Counted from the stretch's first letter, positions 23,986 to 33,471 are shown. The stretch is 38,242 nt of DNA from an uncultured Saprospiraceae bacterium (GCA_938018185.1 CALIIW010000170.1:1-38242); one strand, 5' to 3'. Program-made: numbers and translations. The notes: generated by a model not told the origin, from the sequence alone.

Positions 23986-25539
23986 TTACTTCTCCACCAA
24001 CAACTCAAACTGCACCCTTCTATTCGTTCTTCTCCCCTCCGAACTTCCATTGTCAGCAATTGGTTTCTGCTCACCATAACCAATAAAACTCAATCTATCT
24101 TTACTGATACCTTTAGTAACTAAGTACTCTAAGCAAGATTTTGCCCTTTTCTCAGACAACCTTAGGTTTGTATTATCGTTTCCTACATCATCCGTATGAC
24201 CTGATATCTTTAATTGATAATAAGGATTATCAACCATAATACCAGCGACTTGATCTAAAACGGGGAAAGACTCTGAAAGCAATTCTGCATTTCCTGTTTC
24301 AAATAAAACTGCCTGCATCGCATAATTTAAAACAGATCTTATTTCCGAACTAACTGCTGGGCAGCCACCATTTGAAGGGGAACCAGAAATTGTTGGACAA
24401 GCATCTTTATTGTCAACCACACCGTCTCCGTCTGAATCTGGGCAACCTCCTATTGTTCCACTCTTGTTTGGACAAGGATCCTTTGCATCTGAATAACCAT
24501 CTCCATCTGAGTCAGGACAACCATTCATTGCCCCAGCGATTGTTGGACAATCGTCCTCAGCATCAGCAACACCATCTCCATCGGAATCTATAATATCCGG
24601 ACATCCATCTTTTGCTGAAACACCCATCACTTCAGGGCACTTATCATCCATATCTGAGACGCCATCTCCATCTGAATCTGGGCAACCAGCTGCAGTACCC
24701 GCCAAATCTGGACATGCATCATCCATGTCAGCAAATCCATCTCCATCGGAATCTGGACAACCTAAAAGATCTTTTAATCCAAATACCTTAGGACACTTAT
24801 CAAGGTCATCTCCGATACCATCTGAATCCGTATCAGGACATCCTCTGAATGCAGCAACACCTGGTATGTCTTTGCATTTATCTTTCACATCTGGAATTCC
24901 ATCACCATCCGAATCTGTCAAAAGCTCGTCCAGCTCTTCTGCTTCGGGGTCTGCTTTTCCAATTAAAAAAGAAAGCCCTAAACCATATTGGATATTGTTT
25001 CTTTGCAGTGCATCATTTAAATGCATTCTATATTCAGCTTGAGCTGAAATAAAACCCCATGGTCCTATCTTTATATTAAATCCAAGCCCTAATGGTAGTT
25101 GAGTATAAAAGTCTTCATCGCGCTCCATTACACCTCCTATCCCTGCAAATGCATAAGGTACGATTCGCGCTCCTTCTTTAAACAGTCTCGCTTCAAGCGT
25201 AGCATCCAAGCCTACAAATGTTCTTTTATTATCAAATGATTCTTCTGGCACCCTCATTAGTCCCGCTTTGAACGGAATTCGAGCCCCTAAAAAATTATTG
25301 AAATATCTGTGATAAGCAAACTCCAGGCCGTTTGTAATTTCGTCAAATCCAAATTTCTCATCTTCCATCGGAGATTTGTGATCGATGAAAAGCACATGGC
25401 CAGATAAGCTATTCGATCTTAGTGGTGATTTGGCAACTTCTGTATCTTGTGCAGACATTGTATTTACGATACACAATAAGAATAAAGCAACCAATAGTTG
25501 AAGTAAAGGTCTCATATTAAGAGATTTTATAAAGTTCAT
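23986..25539 (-). CDS. OmpA-family protein with thrombospondin type-3 repeats
   Basis: Outer membrane protein of about 517 residues. The signal peptide is LLQLLVALFLLCIVNTMSAQ; I start at the ATG at 25539, but 25515 (MRPLLQLL...) is equally possible and the frame is open to 25563. An N-terminal beta-barrel-like part (about 35-205) ends GLGLSFLIGKADPEAEEL. Seven calcium-binding TSP3 repeats follow (DSDGDGIPDVKDKCKDIPG; several end in GCPDSDGDG). A C-terminal OmpA domain has LKISGHTDDVGNDNTNLRLS and EKRAKSCLEYLV, and ends RRTNRRVQFELLVEK. It should tether the outer membrane to peptidoglycan. It is transcribed alone. Confidence 0.92.
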   Translation of the reverse strand: MNFIKSLNMRPLLQLLVALFLLCIVNTMSAQDTEVAKSPLRSNSLSGHVLFIDHKSPMEDEKFGFDEITNGLEFAYHRYFNNFLGARIPFKAGLMRVPEESFDNKRTFVGLDATLEARLFKEGARIVPYAFAGIGGVMERDEDFYTQLPLGLGFNIKIGPWGFISAQAEYRMHLNDALQRNNIQYGLGLSFLIGKADPEAEELDELLTDSDGDGIPDVKDKCKDIPGVAAFRGCPDTDSDGIGDDLDKCPKVFGLKDLLGCPDSDGDGFADMDDACPDLAGTAAGCPDSDGDGVSDMDDKCPEVMGVSAKDGCPDIIDSDGDGVADAEDDCPTIAGAMNGCPDSDGDGYSDAKDPCPNKSGTIGGCPDSDGDGVVDNKDACPTISGSPSNGGCPAVSSEIRSVLNYAMQAVLFETGNAELLSESFPVLDQVAGIMVDNPYYQLKISGHTDDVGNDNTNLRLSEKRAKSCLEYLVTKGISKDRLSFIGYGEQKPIADNGSSEGRRTNRRVQFELLVEK

Positions 25540-25718
25540 TTGCGGTCGGATAGACCTAATCATTTGCTTGCTGCAAATATTTTTCCAAAAATCGGTATGG
25601 ATGGCTATATAGTGCTCTGCTAGTGAAAAACTTGACCAATAGTCAAAATCTCAGTCAAAATGACTGTGTCTTTTAAATAGAGGTATAAGTTAACCAATTT
25701 ATGATTAAGATGTGCCTT

Positions 25719-27338
25719 TTATTTAACTTGGTGAGGATTTTTTCCTGAATTCTTTGGCGAAATACTGACTATTTTATCTGCTTCTGCGACAATAAAATAT
25801 TGTGATATTTCAGATTTTTTTAATCTGAAACTATATTCTCCATCTGATGCGGCAAGATCTCCATTTTCTCCTCCATCTTCCATCATCACCTTCTGTGTTA
25901 TTCCAAGTTTTCCATTTTTGTAAAATAAAAATACTTTTTCCGCTCCTGAAATTCTAGAAGTTATGATGACGTCTTCATCTTCATTTCTATTGGATGGTTT
26001 ACTTATAGAAGGTCCTGTTTTCATCAACAATGGATGAGAATTTAATTTGCTTGCCCTGGCATCCATCAATTCATAAATGCCAATCATTTTAGCTTTGACT
26101 GCCAAACTTGTACTTCTTAGGTTAGCCTTAAAACTATCATAATCATAAAGTTTGTTTTCATCGTTTTTGACATAAAAATCAATTTGTCTTTGCAATGCTT
26201 CTGCTCTAGTTTTATACTTTCCACTAGAGAAAAAATCAGAGATGATAACCTTAACATGATGGGCATACATCTTTCGATAAAGACTATTAGAAAGCAGGGA
26301 ACTTATCAGTGGTCTATTTTCATTTTGATAATGCATAAACATGCTTAACTTTTGCATCTGTTCATTGCTCAGTGGTGTGGAAGCATTTCCATCATACCGA
26401 AAACCTCCAAAAGCCATGTTCAAATCCCAAATTATTGGATGAAATATACCAAGACTATCGCGATACATATAATAATTATGACTCAGTTTCCCTGAGTAAC
26501 TGTCTAAGTTTACCATAACATTATTAAAGGCTAACATCCAGAGTGTTTCATCAACATCAAGAACCTCATGGATGTTTTCTTTATTATTCTTTAAATAGGA
26601 AGTCAATTGCATTAATTCCTTCCACCCATTATCCGATTTCATTTCATAATTAGGAAAATAGCATACGGAATCCTTTCCTTGATTCAATAAAGAAGCGTAC
26701 TCTCCCGTATCACAATTTTTGCCTTTAGTTTGATTTTTGGCAGAGCCTAAATCCGTCGGATCACATTTAATAAAGATCCCATCTTTTTCTCCATAATGCT
26801 TTAACAGAAATTTTTTGTCAACCGATTCTACAGAGTTGTAAAGACCTATTTGAACATCGTTGACAAACAAACGGGCATAGTTGCAAGATGAGGCTGCCAT
26901 GTACTCTCTTGCTACTTCATAGGCCAAGGCTTCTCTTATGAAAGAAGGATCTCTAAATACATTTGAAAGCTTAATTGATGTGTAGCCACCTGGCAATTTC
27001 TGATCTTTCTTAATATAGTTTACTTTAACATTGAATGGCAGTTTCTGCGAACCTGACTTTCTAACAGAATAATAGGAACTGTTCCCTTTGTACCTCACAC
27101 CAACACTGTCATAGCTTACACCATTAATCTTTAAGGTAGCGATAAGCCTCTTTTTCTCCCCATTATATTTTAAAGAATCTAACTGGATTGACCAATTATC
27201 ATCTGCAAATTCTAACTTAATATCTTTTACAGAATTAATGTCATAAAAATCTTGCCCTTGGCAAAATGGAATTGTAACGGTAAGAAAAAATATAACAATT
27301 GCTTGTTTGAATATCGCTCGTAAGAGGCTAATAGGCAT
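25719..27338 (-). CDS. CotH kinase family protein (second of tandem pair)
   Basis: Secreted protein of 539 residues with a signal peptide ending near residue 29 (IPFCQGQ). The CotH domain begins FYDINSVKDIKLEFADDNW and continues with VGVRYKGNSSYY, IKLSNVFRDPSFIREALAYE (about 118-137), ARLFVNDVQIGLYNSVESVD and the metal/ATP-binding IIWDLNMAFGGFRYD (about 303-317). CotH proteins are atypical kinases; in Bacillus CotH phosphorylates spore coat proteins, and bacterial relatives may modify extracellular proteins. The C-terminal 100 residues form a beta-sandwich-like extension (VFLFYKNGKLGITQKVMM). It is a paralogue of the gene at 27388-29001 and probably co-transcribed with it (49 bases apart). 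Confidence 0.9.
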   Translation of the reverse strand: MPISLLRAIFKQAIVIFFLTVTIPFCQGQDFYDINSVKDIKLEFADDNWSIQLDSLKYNGEKKRLIATLKINGVSYDSVGVRYKGNSSYYSVRKSGSQKLPFNVKVNYIKKDQKLPGGYTSIKLSNVFRDPSFIREALAYEVAREYMAASSCNYARLFVNDVQIGLYNSVESVDKKFLLKHYGEKDGIFIKCDPTDLGSAKNQTKGKNCDTGEYASLLNQGKDSVCYFPNYEMKSDNGWKELMQLTSYLKNNKENIHEVLDVDETLWMLAFNNVMVNLDSYSGKLSHNYYMYRDSLGIFHPIIWDLNMAFGGFRYDGNASTPLSNEQMQKLSMFMHYQNENRPLISSLLSNSLYRKMYAHHVKVIISDFFSSGKYKTRAEALQRQIDFYVKNDENKLYDYDSFKANLRSTSLAVKAKMIGIYELMDARASKLNSHPLLMKTGPSISKPSNRNEDEDVIITSRISGAEKVFLFYKNGKLGITQKVMMEDGGENGDLAASDGEYSFRLKKSEISQYFIVAEADKIVSISPKNSGKNPHQVK

Positions 27339-27387
27339 TTTATTTTTGTTGTTGACTAATATTAGAACACTTAAAAACGATGAAATA

Positions 27388-29001
27388 TTACTTATTCAAA
27401 GTTTCTAGGTCTGCTTCTATTGTATTGAACATATAATTGCTAGGCTCAAAAGTTATAGATTTTGGGTTTTGAGCCATAATATAAAACTCAATACTTTTCA
27501 CATCAGCCGGTGGAGAAATCTTAATTCCATAAATAGAATCACCTGATTTACCATCATTTGATTTGCCATCATCAGCCATTGCTAACGCTTTGAATGAAGT
27601 ACTTTTATCAAATCTGTATAAAACTTTTACTTGCTTTGGGTATCGATCTACCATGCAAGTAATGTTAAAATCTTTAACTAGATCCTTTGACAGTTTTTCT
27701 CTTGTTTTTACTTTTATTTCAGAAATTGAAGCAGGCACTACATTTAGTTTTTCATGCTTTTTCAAGTAAGAAGCTCTTGCTTTCATCAATTCTACAATTC
27801 CTGGAATTTTTGATCTTTTACCAATGGTGGTTGTCAAACTTTTCTCAAGTTCTGAAGTATCGTAAAACTTATTTTTATCTTCTATAAATGATCCTTTGAT
27901 CATTCGTTGTAACTCAGTTGCTCTATCTTCATAAGAGCCATCAACAAAGTTTTCATACAAGATCGTTCTGACGTGTGACAAATAAAGTTTTTCTCTTTCA
28001 GGGTCACTTAGCAACTTTGATATCAAGGGCTTTGCGACATTATCGACATTGACCAAAGGATCTAAATTTTGTAAGCCTTTTAAATCAAGATCCGAACCGG
28101 AACCTGTATTTTTAAAACTTCCAAATGCTAAATTCAAATCCCAAATAATAGGATTGAATTGTCCATTCTCATCTTTATATAAATAGTAGTTTTGACTATT
28201 TTGCCCAGAATAACTGCTTAAGTTTACCAATACATTGTTGAATGCTAGCATCCACAAAGTTCTATCTACATTTAATATCTTATTGATATTCTCAGGTTCT
28301 TTATCTAAGGTTTTAGTCAACTCTATCAAATCATCCCAACCATCTTTTGACTTCATCTCGTAATTGGCAAAATAGCATTCAGCACCATCTTCATATTCTA
28401 GGGAAGCAAAAGTTTTGTTTTTACAGCCTTCCTCCGACTTCTTGCTTATATCCGGGCTACACTTAAAAAAAGCATTTTCATTAGATCCAAAATGCTTTTC
28501 TAAAAACTCATCACTAATGTCTTCTACATTCACAAACAAACCATAATAGCTGCCATTAATAAATACTTTAGCATGATTTGCTTTTGGAGCTGGCATGTAC
28601 TTTCTAGCAATTTCATATCCCAATACTTCCCGAATCATGGAAGGATCTCTTAAGGCGTTAGAAATCTTGATTTTCTTATAGCCTTGATGATTTTGATTCT
28701 TATTGATATAATTAAGTTTTAAATGCAAAGCATTTCTTTTTGATCCTACTGCAAATGATCTGGATCCTCTATACCTTACCCCTACATTTTTGTACTCTTT
28801 TCCATCTATAGTAGCTGTTCCCATCAAAAGATCGTCACCGTAGTTTCTAAGAGAATCAAGTTCTTCTGCCCAATTTGTTTTCTTAAATTTTATTCTAATT
28901 TCTGTGATCTTATCAGTATCATAAAAGTCAGTTTCAATTTGAGCTCCTACGAAGTGTGGAAACACTAATGTCAAGAGAAATACAATTACTAAATTCTTCA
29001 T
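27388..29001 (-). CDS. CotH kinase family protein (first of tandem pair)
   Basis: Secreted protein of 537 residues. The signal peptide is LVIVFLLTLVFPHFVGAQ. It matches its neighbour in order and spacing: FYDTDKITEIRIKFKKTNW, VGVRYRGSRSF, IKISNALRDPSMIREVLGYE, AKVFINGSYYGLFVNVEDIS, TLWMLAFNNVLVNLSSYSGQ and IIWDLNLAFGSFKNTG. The last of these carries the catalytic aspartate. The C-terminal extension (about 430-537) reads as a beta-sandwich (KQVLYRF-like strands, then SIEFYIMAQNPKSITF). CotH-type phosphotransfer to an extracellular target is the likely role by family. The pair arose by duplication; the two proteins are well diverged. Confidence 0.9.
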   Translation of the reverse strand: MKNLVIVFLLTLVFPHFVGAQIETDFYDTDKITEIRIKFKKTNWAEELDSLRNYGDDLLMGTATIDGKEYKNVGVRYRGSRSFAVGSKRNALHLKLNYINKNQNHQGYKKIKISNALRDPSMIREVLGYEIARKYMPAPKANHAKVFINGSYYGLFVNVEDISDEFLEKHFGSNENAFFKCSPDISKKSEEGCKNKTFASLEYEDGAECYFANYEMKSKDGWDDLIELTKTLDKEPENINKILNVDRTLWMLAFNNVLVNLSSYSGQNSQNYYLYKDENGQFNPIIWDLNLAFGSFKNTGSGSDLDLKGLQNLDPLVNVDNVAKPLISKLLSDPEREKLYLSHVRTILYENFVDGSYEDRATELQRMIKGSFIEDKNKFYDTSELEKSLTTTIGKRSKIPGIVELMKARASYLKKHEKLNVVPASISEIKVKTREKLSKDLVKDFNITCMVDRYPKQVKVLYRFDKSTSFKALAMADDGKSNDGKSGDSIYGIKISPPADVKSIEFYIMAQNPKSITFEPSNYMFNTIEADLETLNK

Positions 29002-29129
29002 TTTGTTGGAAGTTTGCTTTTTAACCTTTCTAGTACAGTTGATTGCTATAAAGTACTTGCAATAATACTAAATTAACCGCAATGAATATTGCAAATCGTA
29101 ATTTAATTTTGGGGACAAAAGCTGTTTTT

Positions 29130-29336
29130 TTAGCTTATTAGTTGACTTATGTGCAAAATGACATTAATACTCATAATCGCTATTAAGGCTAAAGAAGTAA
29201 TCCTTAATATATTTTTGTTTTCTTTTACAAAAGGGCTTTGCTTTCCGCCATTTATAGATCCTCTACTTAGTAAATAGATATAAATACCTGCTAATAAAAG
29301 TAAAATTTCAAAAAACAAGCCTAAAAAATCAGTCAT
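29130..29336 (-). CDS. Small two-helix membrane protein, hypothetical
   Basis: Protein of 68 residues with two membrane helices: LGLFFEILLLLAGIYIYLLS (5-24) and LRITSLALIAIMSINVILHI (44-63). They are joined by a basic loop (RGSINGGKQSPFVKENKN). By the positive-inside rule the loop is probably cytoplasmic. It lies 17 bases after the asparaginase-like gene, on the same strand, so it is probably the last gene of that transcript. Function unknown. Confidence 0.65.
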   Translation of the reverse strand: MTDFLGLFFEILLLLAGIYIYLLSRGSINGGKQSPFVKENKNILRITSLALIAIMSINVILHISQLIS

Positions 29337-29353
29337 AATCTAAGTTTGATTTT

Positions 29354-29845
29354 TTATACGATCTCTTCAAAAAATCCAGTCTTTCGGTTCTTTCTTACAT
29401 TATTCCAATAAAAAATTCTTCCATTCATCGAAATATAAACACCTTTTGGCAATGTTTGGACGAATGCCAAGGTTGATCCCAAATTAAAGAAGCCATCTGA
29501 TGAAGTACCAAAGGCATATGGGACCATTGCGCCTGTCAAAACAATTGTTTTATCTTCTAAATTCGCACTGGCCAATAGTTCAGCTGTTTTAACCATCGTA
29601 TCTGTTCCATGGGTTACTATGATCTTGTCATGTATGGACTTCTTACAACTATGCACAATGATGTTACGATCTTCATCTGTCATTTCTAAACTATCGATCA
29701 TCATCAAGGTACGTACATCAATATCTAAGGTGCATCTGCCCAATTGAAACATGTCTTTGAGATGTGTGTCTTTAAAATATAATTCACCAGTTATGAAATT
29801 ATACTCCTTGTCGAATGTCCCGCCTGTCACAAATACTTGAATCAT
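29354..29845 (-). CDS. Single-domain asparaginase-like protein
   Basis: Protein of 163 residues that corresponds only to the N-terminal domain of type I/II L-asparaginases (normally about 330-350 residues). The catalytic first threonine is T10 in FVTGGTFDKEY. The second motif is VTHGTDTMVKTAELL with T81-D82. KTIVLTGAMVPY and SSDGFFNLG follow. Short proteins of this kind occur in gamma-proteobacteria and Bacteroidota and are annotated as asparaginase domain proteins; activity would need dimer-borne residues. The start ATG is at 29845, 12 bases after the zinc-ribbon gene stop. No frameshift or C-terminal remnant is visible downstream, where a small membrane protein gene follows. Confidence 0.88.
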   Translation of the reverse strand: MIQVFVTGGTFDKEYNFITGELYFKDTHLKDMFQLGRCTLDIDVRTLMMIDSLEMTDEDRNIIVHSCKKSIHDKIIVTHGTDTMVKTAELLASANLEDKTIVLTGAMVPYAFGTSSDGFFNLGSTLAFVQTLPKGVYISMNGRIFYWNNVRKNRKTGFFEEIV

Positions 29846-29857
29846 GAAATCTTATGT

Positions 29858-30979
29858 CTAAAATTTACCTTGTAATATACCACTATGGCGAAGATACCAT
29901 ATCCCAAACAAAATTATAAGTACTAATAAAATTAGCAAGCCAATTTTTATATACGATAAGGGTTTTTGGCCATTTAATCGTCCAGTCTGTCCATTGATGA
30001 CAAACCTATACAGCTTGTTTTGATAAGTATAAGAACAAATCCAAAGTGGCAAAACAATGTGTTTAAAAGTCTGATTACTTTTTTCACTATTCACATGCAA
30101 ATTTCTTTGCGTGTCTCCTCCCAACTGCGCGGAACACATATTTCTCAATCTGTGATCCATTATCTTTTCCGCAATTTCATAGCCTTGGTTAACTTCAACT
30201 TGATAGATCTCTGTTTCCCAGCCCATGGTAAGTCTAGGGTCGTAATTTACGACTTCTTCCAATCGGTACGGCAGCACCTTATCAAAGCTACCGTGCTCCA
30301 ACTTTTGGGAGGCCACTACCAAGACATCATCAAAAAAATGTCTTAAATTTCCTGACCTCCTACTCCATCTAACTTGTCTTACGGTTTGATTTTTAAAGCC
30401 ATTCTTGGTGGGTACTCTGACATTTTGATTGTAATACCGACCTGATTCTCCACTCCAACTTGATTGAGTTTGTGCATCGTAAGTCCAAAAAGGAATGTAC
30501 AGTCCATGTAGGTCATCGACTGTTGCTAGTTTTTTCAATTTGTTTGGATGAAAAGCGCCTTGCTTTATCCACTTCTTAAATTTCATCGTCGCTTCCTCTC
30601 TTGAAACATAAAAAGGGATGATGCCAATAGGTTTAATATACTGGTGATCGAAAGCATCCATGTTTACATTTCGAGAACCACAAAACCCACAGGTCAGGTG
30701 GATTTTATCTGATTCAACCATAAACTTGGCACTGCAATTTGCACAGTCAAATACTTTTTTGCCTATTTCTTCTGGAATAAATTCTTGAACTTGATCCAAG
30801 GCATTTGCCAAAGATTGTTCTTTGACTAAATTGTTTGCAGCGTTTACATCCTCCTCATAACCACAATGATCACAGGTGATTTTCTTTTTCTGAGCAGAAT
30901 AATTTAGTTGATTACCACAAGAAGGACATGGTAAGTGCAGCGCATTTTCAATATTTCCGGACTCATTATATTCTTGCAT
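29858..30979 (-). CDS. TFIIB-type zinc-ribbon membrane protein (YdjG-like)
   Basis: Protein of 373 residues with two four-cysteine zinc ribbons at the N-terminus, C18/C21/C36/C39 (CPSCG...CDHCG) and C79/C82/C97/C100 (CANCS...CGFCG). A long middle domain contains PIGIIPFYVSREEATMKFKK, LHGLYIPFWTYDAQTQSSW and HIVLPLWICSYTYQNKLYRF. One membrane helix lies near the C-terminus (IGLLILLVLIILFGIWYL, about 347-364). This matches YdjG of Bacillus and relatives, which hold SPFH protein partners at the membrane. The SPFH gene lies just upstream (62 bases), and the asparaginase-like gene 12 bases downstream. Such proteins are often misnamed as primosomal helicases. Confidence 0.88.
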   Translation of the reverse strand: MQEYNESGNIENALHLPCPSCGNQLNYSAQKKKITCDHCGYEEDVNAANNLVKEQSLANALDQVQEFIPEEIGKKVFDCANCSAKFMVESDKIHLTCGFCGSRNVNMDAFDHQYIKPIGIIPFYVSREEATMKFKKWIKQGAFHPNKLKKLATVDDLHGLYIPFWTYDAQTQSSWSGESGRYYNQNVRVPTKNGFKNQTVRQVRWSRRSGNLRHFFDDVLVVASQKLEHGSFDKVLPYRLEEVVNYDPRLTMGWETEIYQVEVNQGYEIAEKIMDHRLRNMCSAQLGGDTQRNLHVNSEKSNQTFKHIVLPLWICSYTYQNKLYRFVINGQTGRLNGQKPLSYIKIGLLILLVLIILFGIWYLRHSGILQGKF

Positions 30980-31041
30980 TTTAAGACTTCCCGCATTTCA
31001 TTGTTGAGCGGAATGTACTGCTCAACGCTTCTTTAAATATC

Positions 31042-32040
31042 TTACAATCTAGCCAACAATTCCTTCTTTTTTGCATCAAACTCTTTTGCCGTTAAAATAC
31101 CTGATTCTTTCAACTTACCCAATTCCTTGAGCGTCTTCATTATATCTTCCTTTGATTGAGGCTTTACGGATTCTTGGTCTGATGCTTTTTGTTGCTGGTT
31201 CATCATCATATTAGCCATACCCATGCCCATTCCCATTCCTATGCCTTCTCCTGCGCCTCCACCTGGATTATCAGCAGCTTTCTCAATGGCATTTGCTTGT
31301 TGAAATTGTTGAAATTTGTTCATATTTTCAACCATATTCATATTGGTCATCTTGTCGTAAAACTCCAAAACTTCCTTAGGTAAGGTCGTGCTAGCAATCT
31401 GAAAATTAACCAGTTCTATACCGAATGGTTCAAATTCTTTTTGCAAAATAGGAATCATTTTATCACCTAATTCTGTATAATTTGCCGCTAGATCTAAAAC
31501 CGAAACTTTCGTCTCCGCCAATGCCTCAGAAAAGTGCTGAACTATAATTTCTCGTAAAGAATTTTCTAGGTTCTGAACTTTTATTATATTATTTGTCCCA
31601 GCGTATTGCGTAATAAATGTCTTGATGTCTTTGATCTTTACAAAGTAAGTTCCGTGTGCTTTTACACGAACCTGCTTAAACTCAGGATCTCTTAATATGA
31701 TAGGATTTGGAGTACCCCACTTTAGATTTGTAAAGGTCTTCATACTAACAAAATAAACATCCGCTAAAAACGGAGATTTAAAGCCCTTATCCCAGTTTCT
31801 CAGACTGGTCATCAATGGCATATTTTGAGTGATTAAGGTATGCCTGCCGGCATCGAATATATCTGCTATTTGACCCTCATCAAGAAAAACAGCTTTTTGA
31901 GACTCTCTTACTGTCAATTGTGCCTCGTACTTTATATTTTTATCGGCATCTGGAAATTTATAAAGTATCGTATCCTGATCGTTTTCAACCCAATCGATAA
32001 CTTCTACAAATTCTCCTCTTATAAAATCAAATAAACCCAT
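31042..32040 (-). CDS. SPFH-domain protein with C-terminal SHOCT domain (YdjI-like)
   Basis: Protein of 332 residues of the YdjI/virion-core-like SPFH family. It starts MGLFDFIRGEFVEVIDWVEN. The SPFH domain covers about 30-235 (TVRESQKAVFLDEGQIADIF to LVNFQIASTTLPKEVLEFYD). A methionine/glycine-rich linker (GMGMGMGMANMMMNQQQ, about 265-283) leads to a SHOCT-type C-terminus (TLKELGKLKESGILTAKEFD). It has no membrane helix, so membrane attachment probably depends on the zinc-ribbon protein encoded next. In Bacillus YdjI with YdjG recruits PspA to damaged membrane. No PspA gene is seen here. Confidence 0.92.
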   Translation of the reverse strand: MGLFDFIRGEFVEVIDWVENDQDTILYKFPDADKNIKYEAQLTVRESQKAVFLDEGQIADIFDAGRHTLITQNMPLMTSLRNWDKGFKSPFLADVYFVSMKTFTNLKWGTPNPIILRDPEFKQVRVKAHGTYFVKIKDIKTFITQYAGTNNIIKVQNLENSLREIIVQHFSEALAETKVSVLDLAANYTELGDKMIPILQKEFEPFGIELVNFQIASTTLPKEVLEFYDKMTNMNMVENMNKFQQFQQANAIEKAADNPGGGAGEGIGMGMGMGMANMMMNQQQKASDQESVKPQSKEDIMKTLKELGKLKESGILTAKEFDAKKKELLARL

Positions 32041-32217
32041 TTATGCATTTTTAATGTTAATAATCACTCTCTAGACGGTCAAATTACCTTAAAATAACAG
32101 CTTTCAAAATAATATCCGATAAAAAGCACAGTTATTTATACGAAAACCTTATCAATTAGATTATACATTATACTTTTTTTTAATATTTTTACCATCCTAA
32201 AATCGGGTTTTCAGTTA

Positions 32218-33471
32218 ATGGGCGCTATCAAATCTTTATTCAGCATTCTATTCCTTTGTTTTTTATTCAGTAACACTGCCTCTGCTACTTACTTTCATAA
32301 AGTCCCAGCCAAGAAAGGTGATTCTATTTATAAACTACTCAAAAGGTATTACCTGACGGATTATGAATGCAATTTTGACAAATTCTTCAAACTCAATAAA
32401 CTGAAGCCTGACGATCTTCTAATTTTTGGCAAAGAGTATTTTCTTCCTGTTTACATTTATGATTATGATGGAAAATCCATAAAATCTACTTTAAATATTG
32501 ACCAATGGGAAAAATCTCACCGCATCAAAGAGTACAATGAGCACTTATTAAAAGATGGCCTAAGAAGAAAAACCATTGTTGATAGTAAGATTCTTTGGGT
32601 TCCTTTCAACGAGTTCAATTGTGAAGACCAAAAAATAACCATCACCTACAAAGAAAGCACTGCGAAGGAGGCTGAAAAAGAAGAAAATGTTTCCATTGTA
32701 GCTGCCCCAATTTTCGTTGAAAAAGGTACAACTAAAGATAGACACTTCACCATCTTCGGTGAAAAGTTTGCCTACACACCCCTGCTTGATAATAAGCTAA
32801 AGGGAAAAATATTTTACATCGTCAGTGGTCACGGTGGTCCAGATCCTGGTGCCATGTCTAAGAGAGGAGGCCATGATCTATGTGAAGATGAATACGCCTA
32901 TGATGTCGCCCTTCGACTTACTAGAAATTTAATTTCTCACGGAGCCGTAGCTTACATGATCACACGAGATGACGACGATGGCATACGTTCTGATACCTAT
33001 CTAAAATGCGACACCGATGAAAGATATTGGGGATCAAAAAAAGAAATGTCTCTCGCTCAAAAAATTAGACTGCGAGGTAGATCAGGCACTGTAAATCGAC
33101 TATACGAAAAACATGCGAAACAAGGTTTTAAAAACCAATATTTGCTAGCCATACATATTGATTCTAGAAAATCTACCAACCAAACGGATATGTTTTTCTA
33201 CCATTACCCTGGATCAAAAAGTGGGAAAAAATTGGCAAAATCTCTACAAACGACAATTAAAAACAAATACAAAGAACACGCACCTGGTAGAAATTACTTT
33301 GGCACAGTAACTCCAAGAAACTTACATATGCTCCGAGAAACTAAATCTACCAACATCTATCTAGAACTGGGAAACATCATGAACCCAAAAGATCAAAAGA
33401 GATTCATCCTAGCTTCAAATCGTCAAGCACTTGCCGACTGGTTGTCTGATGGCTTTATTGAAGCGAAGTAG
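32218..33471 (+). CDS. N-acetylmuramoyl-L-alanine amidase, Amidase_3 family
   Basis: Exported zinc amidase of 417 residues that cleaves the bond between N-acetylmuramic acid and L-alanine in peptidoglycan, needed for cell separation or turnover. The signal peptide is SLFSILFLCFLFSNTASA. A LysM-like part follows (YFHKVPAKKGDSIYKLLKRY, about 25-75, ending LLIFGKEYFLPV). The Amidase_3 domain (197-415) has H205 (IVSGHGGPDPG), an acidic ligand in LCEDEYAYDV (about 223-225), H313 (AIHIDS) and the catalytic E383 (YLELGNI). The start is the ATG at 32218. It diverges from the SPFH gene. Confidence 0.92.
   Translation: MGAIKSLFSILFLCFLFSNTASATYFHKVPAKKGDSIYKLLKRYYLTDYECNFDKFFKLNKLKPDDLLIFGKEYFLPVYIYDYDGKSIKSTLNIDQWEKSHRIKEYNEHLLKDGLRRKTIVDSKILWVPFNEFNCEDQKITITYKESTAKEAEKEENVSIVAAPIFVEKGTTKDRHFTIFGEKFAYTPLLDNKLKGKIFYIVSGHGGPDPGAMSKRGGHDLCEDEYAYDVALRLTRNLISHGAVAYMITRDDDDGIRSDTYLKCDTDERYWGSKKEMSLAQKIRLRGRSGTVNRLYEKHAKQGFKNQYLLAIHIDSRKSTNQTDMFFYHYPGSKSGKKLAKSLQTTIKNKYKEHAPGRNYFGTVTPRNLHMLRETKSTNIYLELGNIMNPKDQKRFILASNRQALADWLSDGFIEAK

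Noticed and set aside
24372-25052. Plus-strand frames with histidine/serine-rich repeats
   Set aside because: They are the reverse strand of the thrombospondin type-3 repeats of the OmpA gene.
29858-30979. Primosomal helicase annotation for the zinc-ribbon protein
   Set aside because: No Walker A/B or helicase motif is present; only zinc ribbons and a membrane helix are seen.
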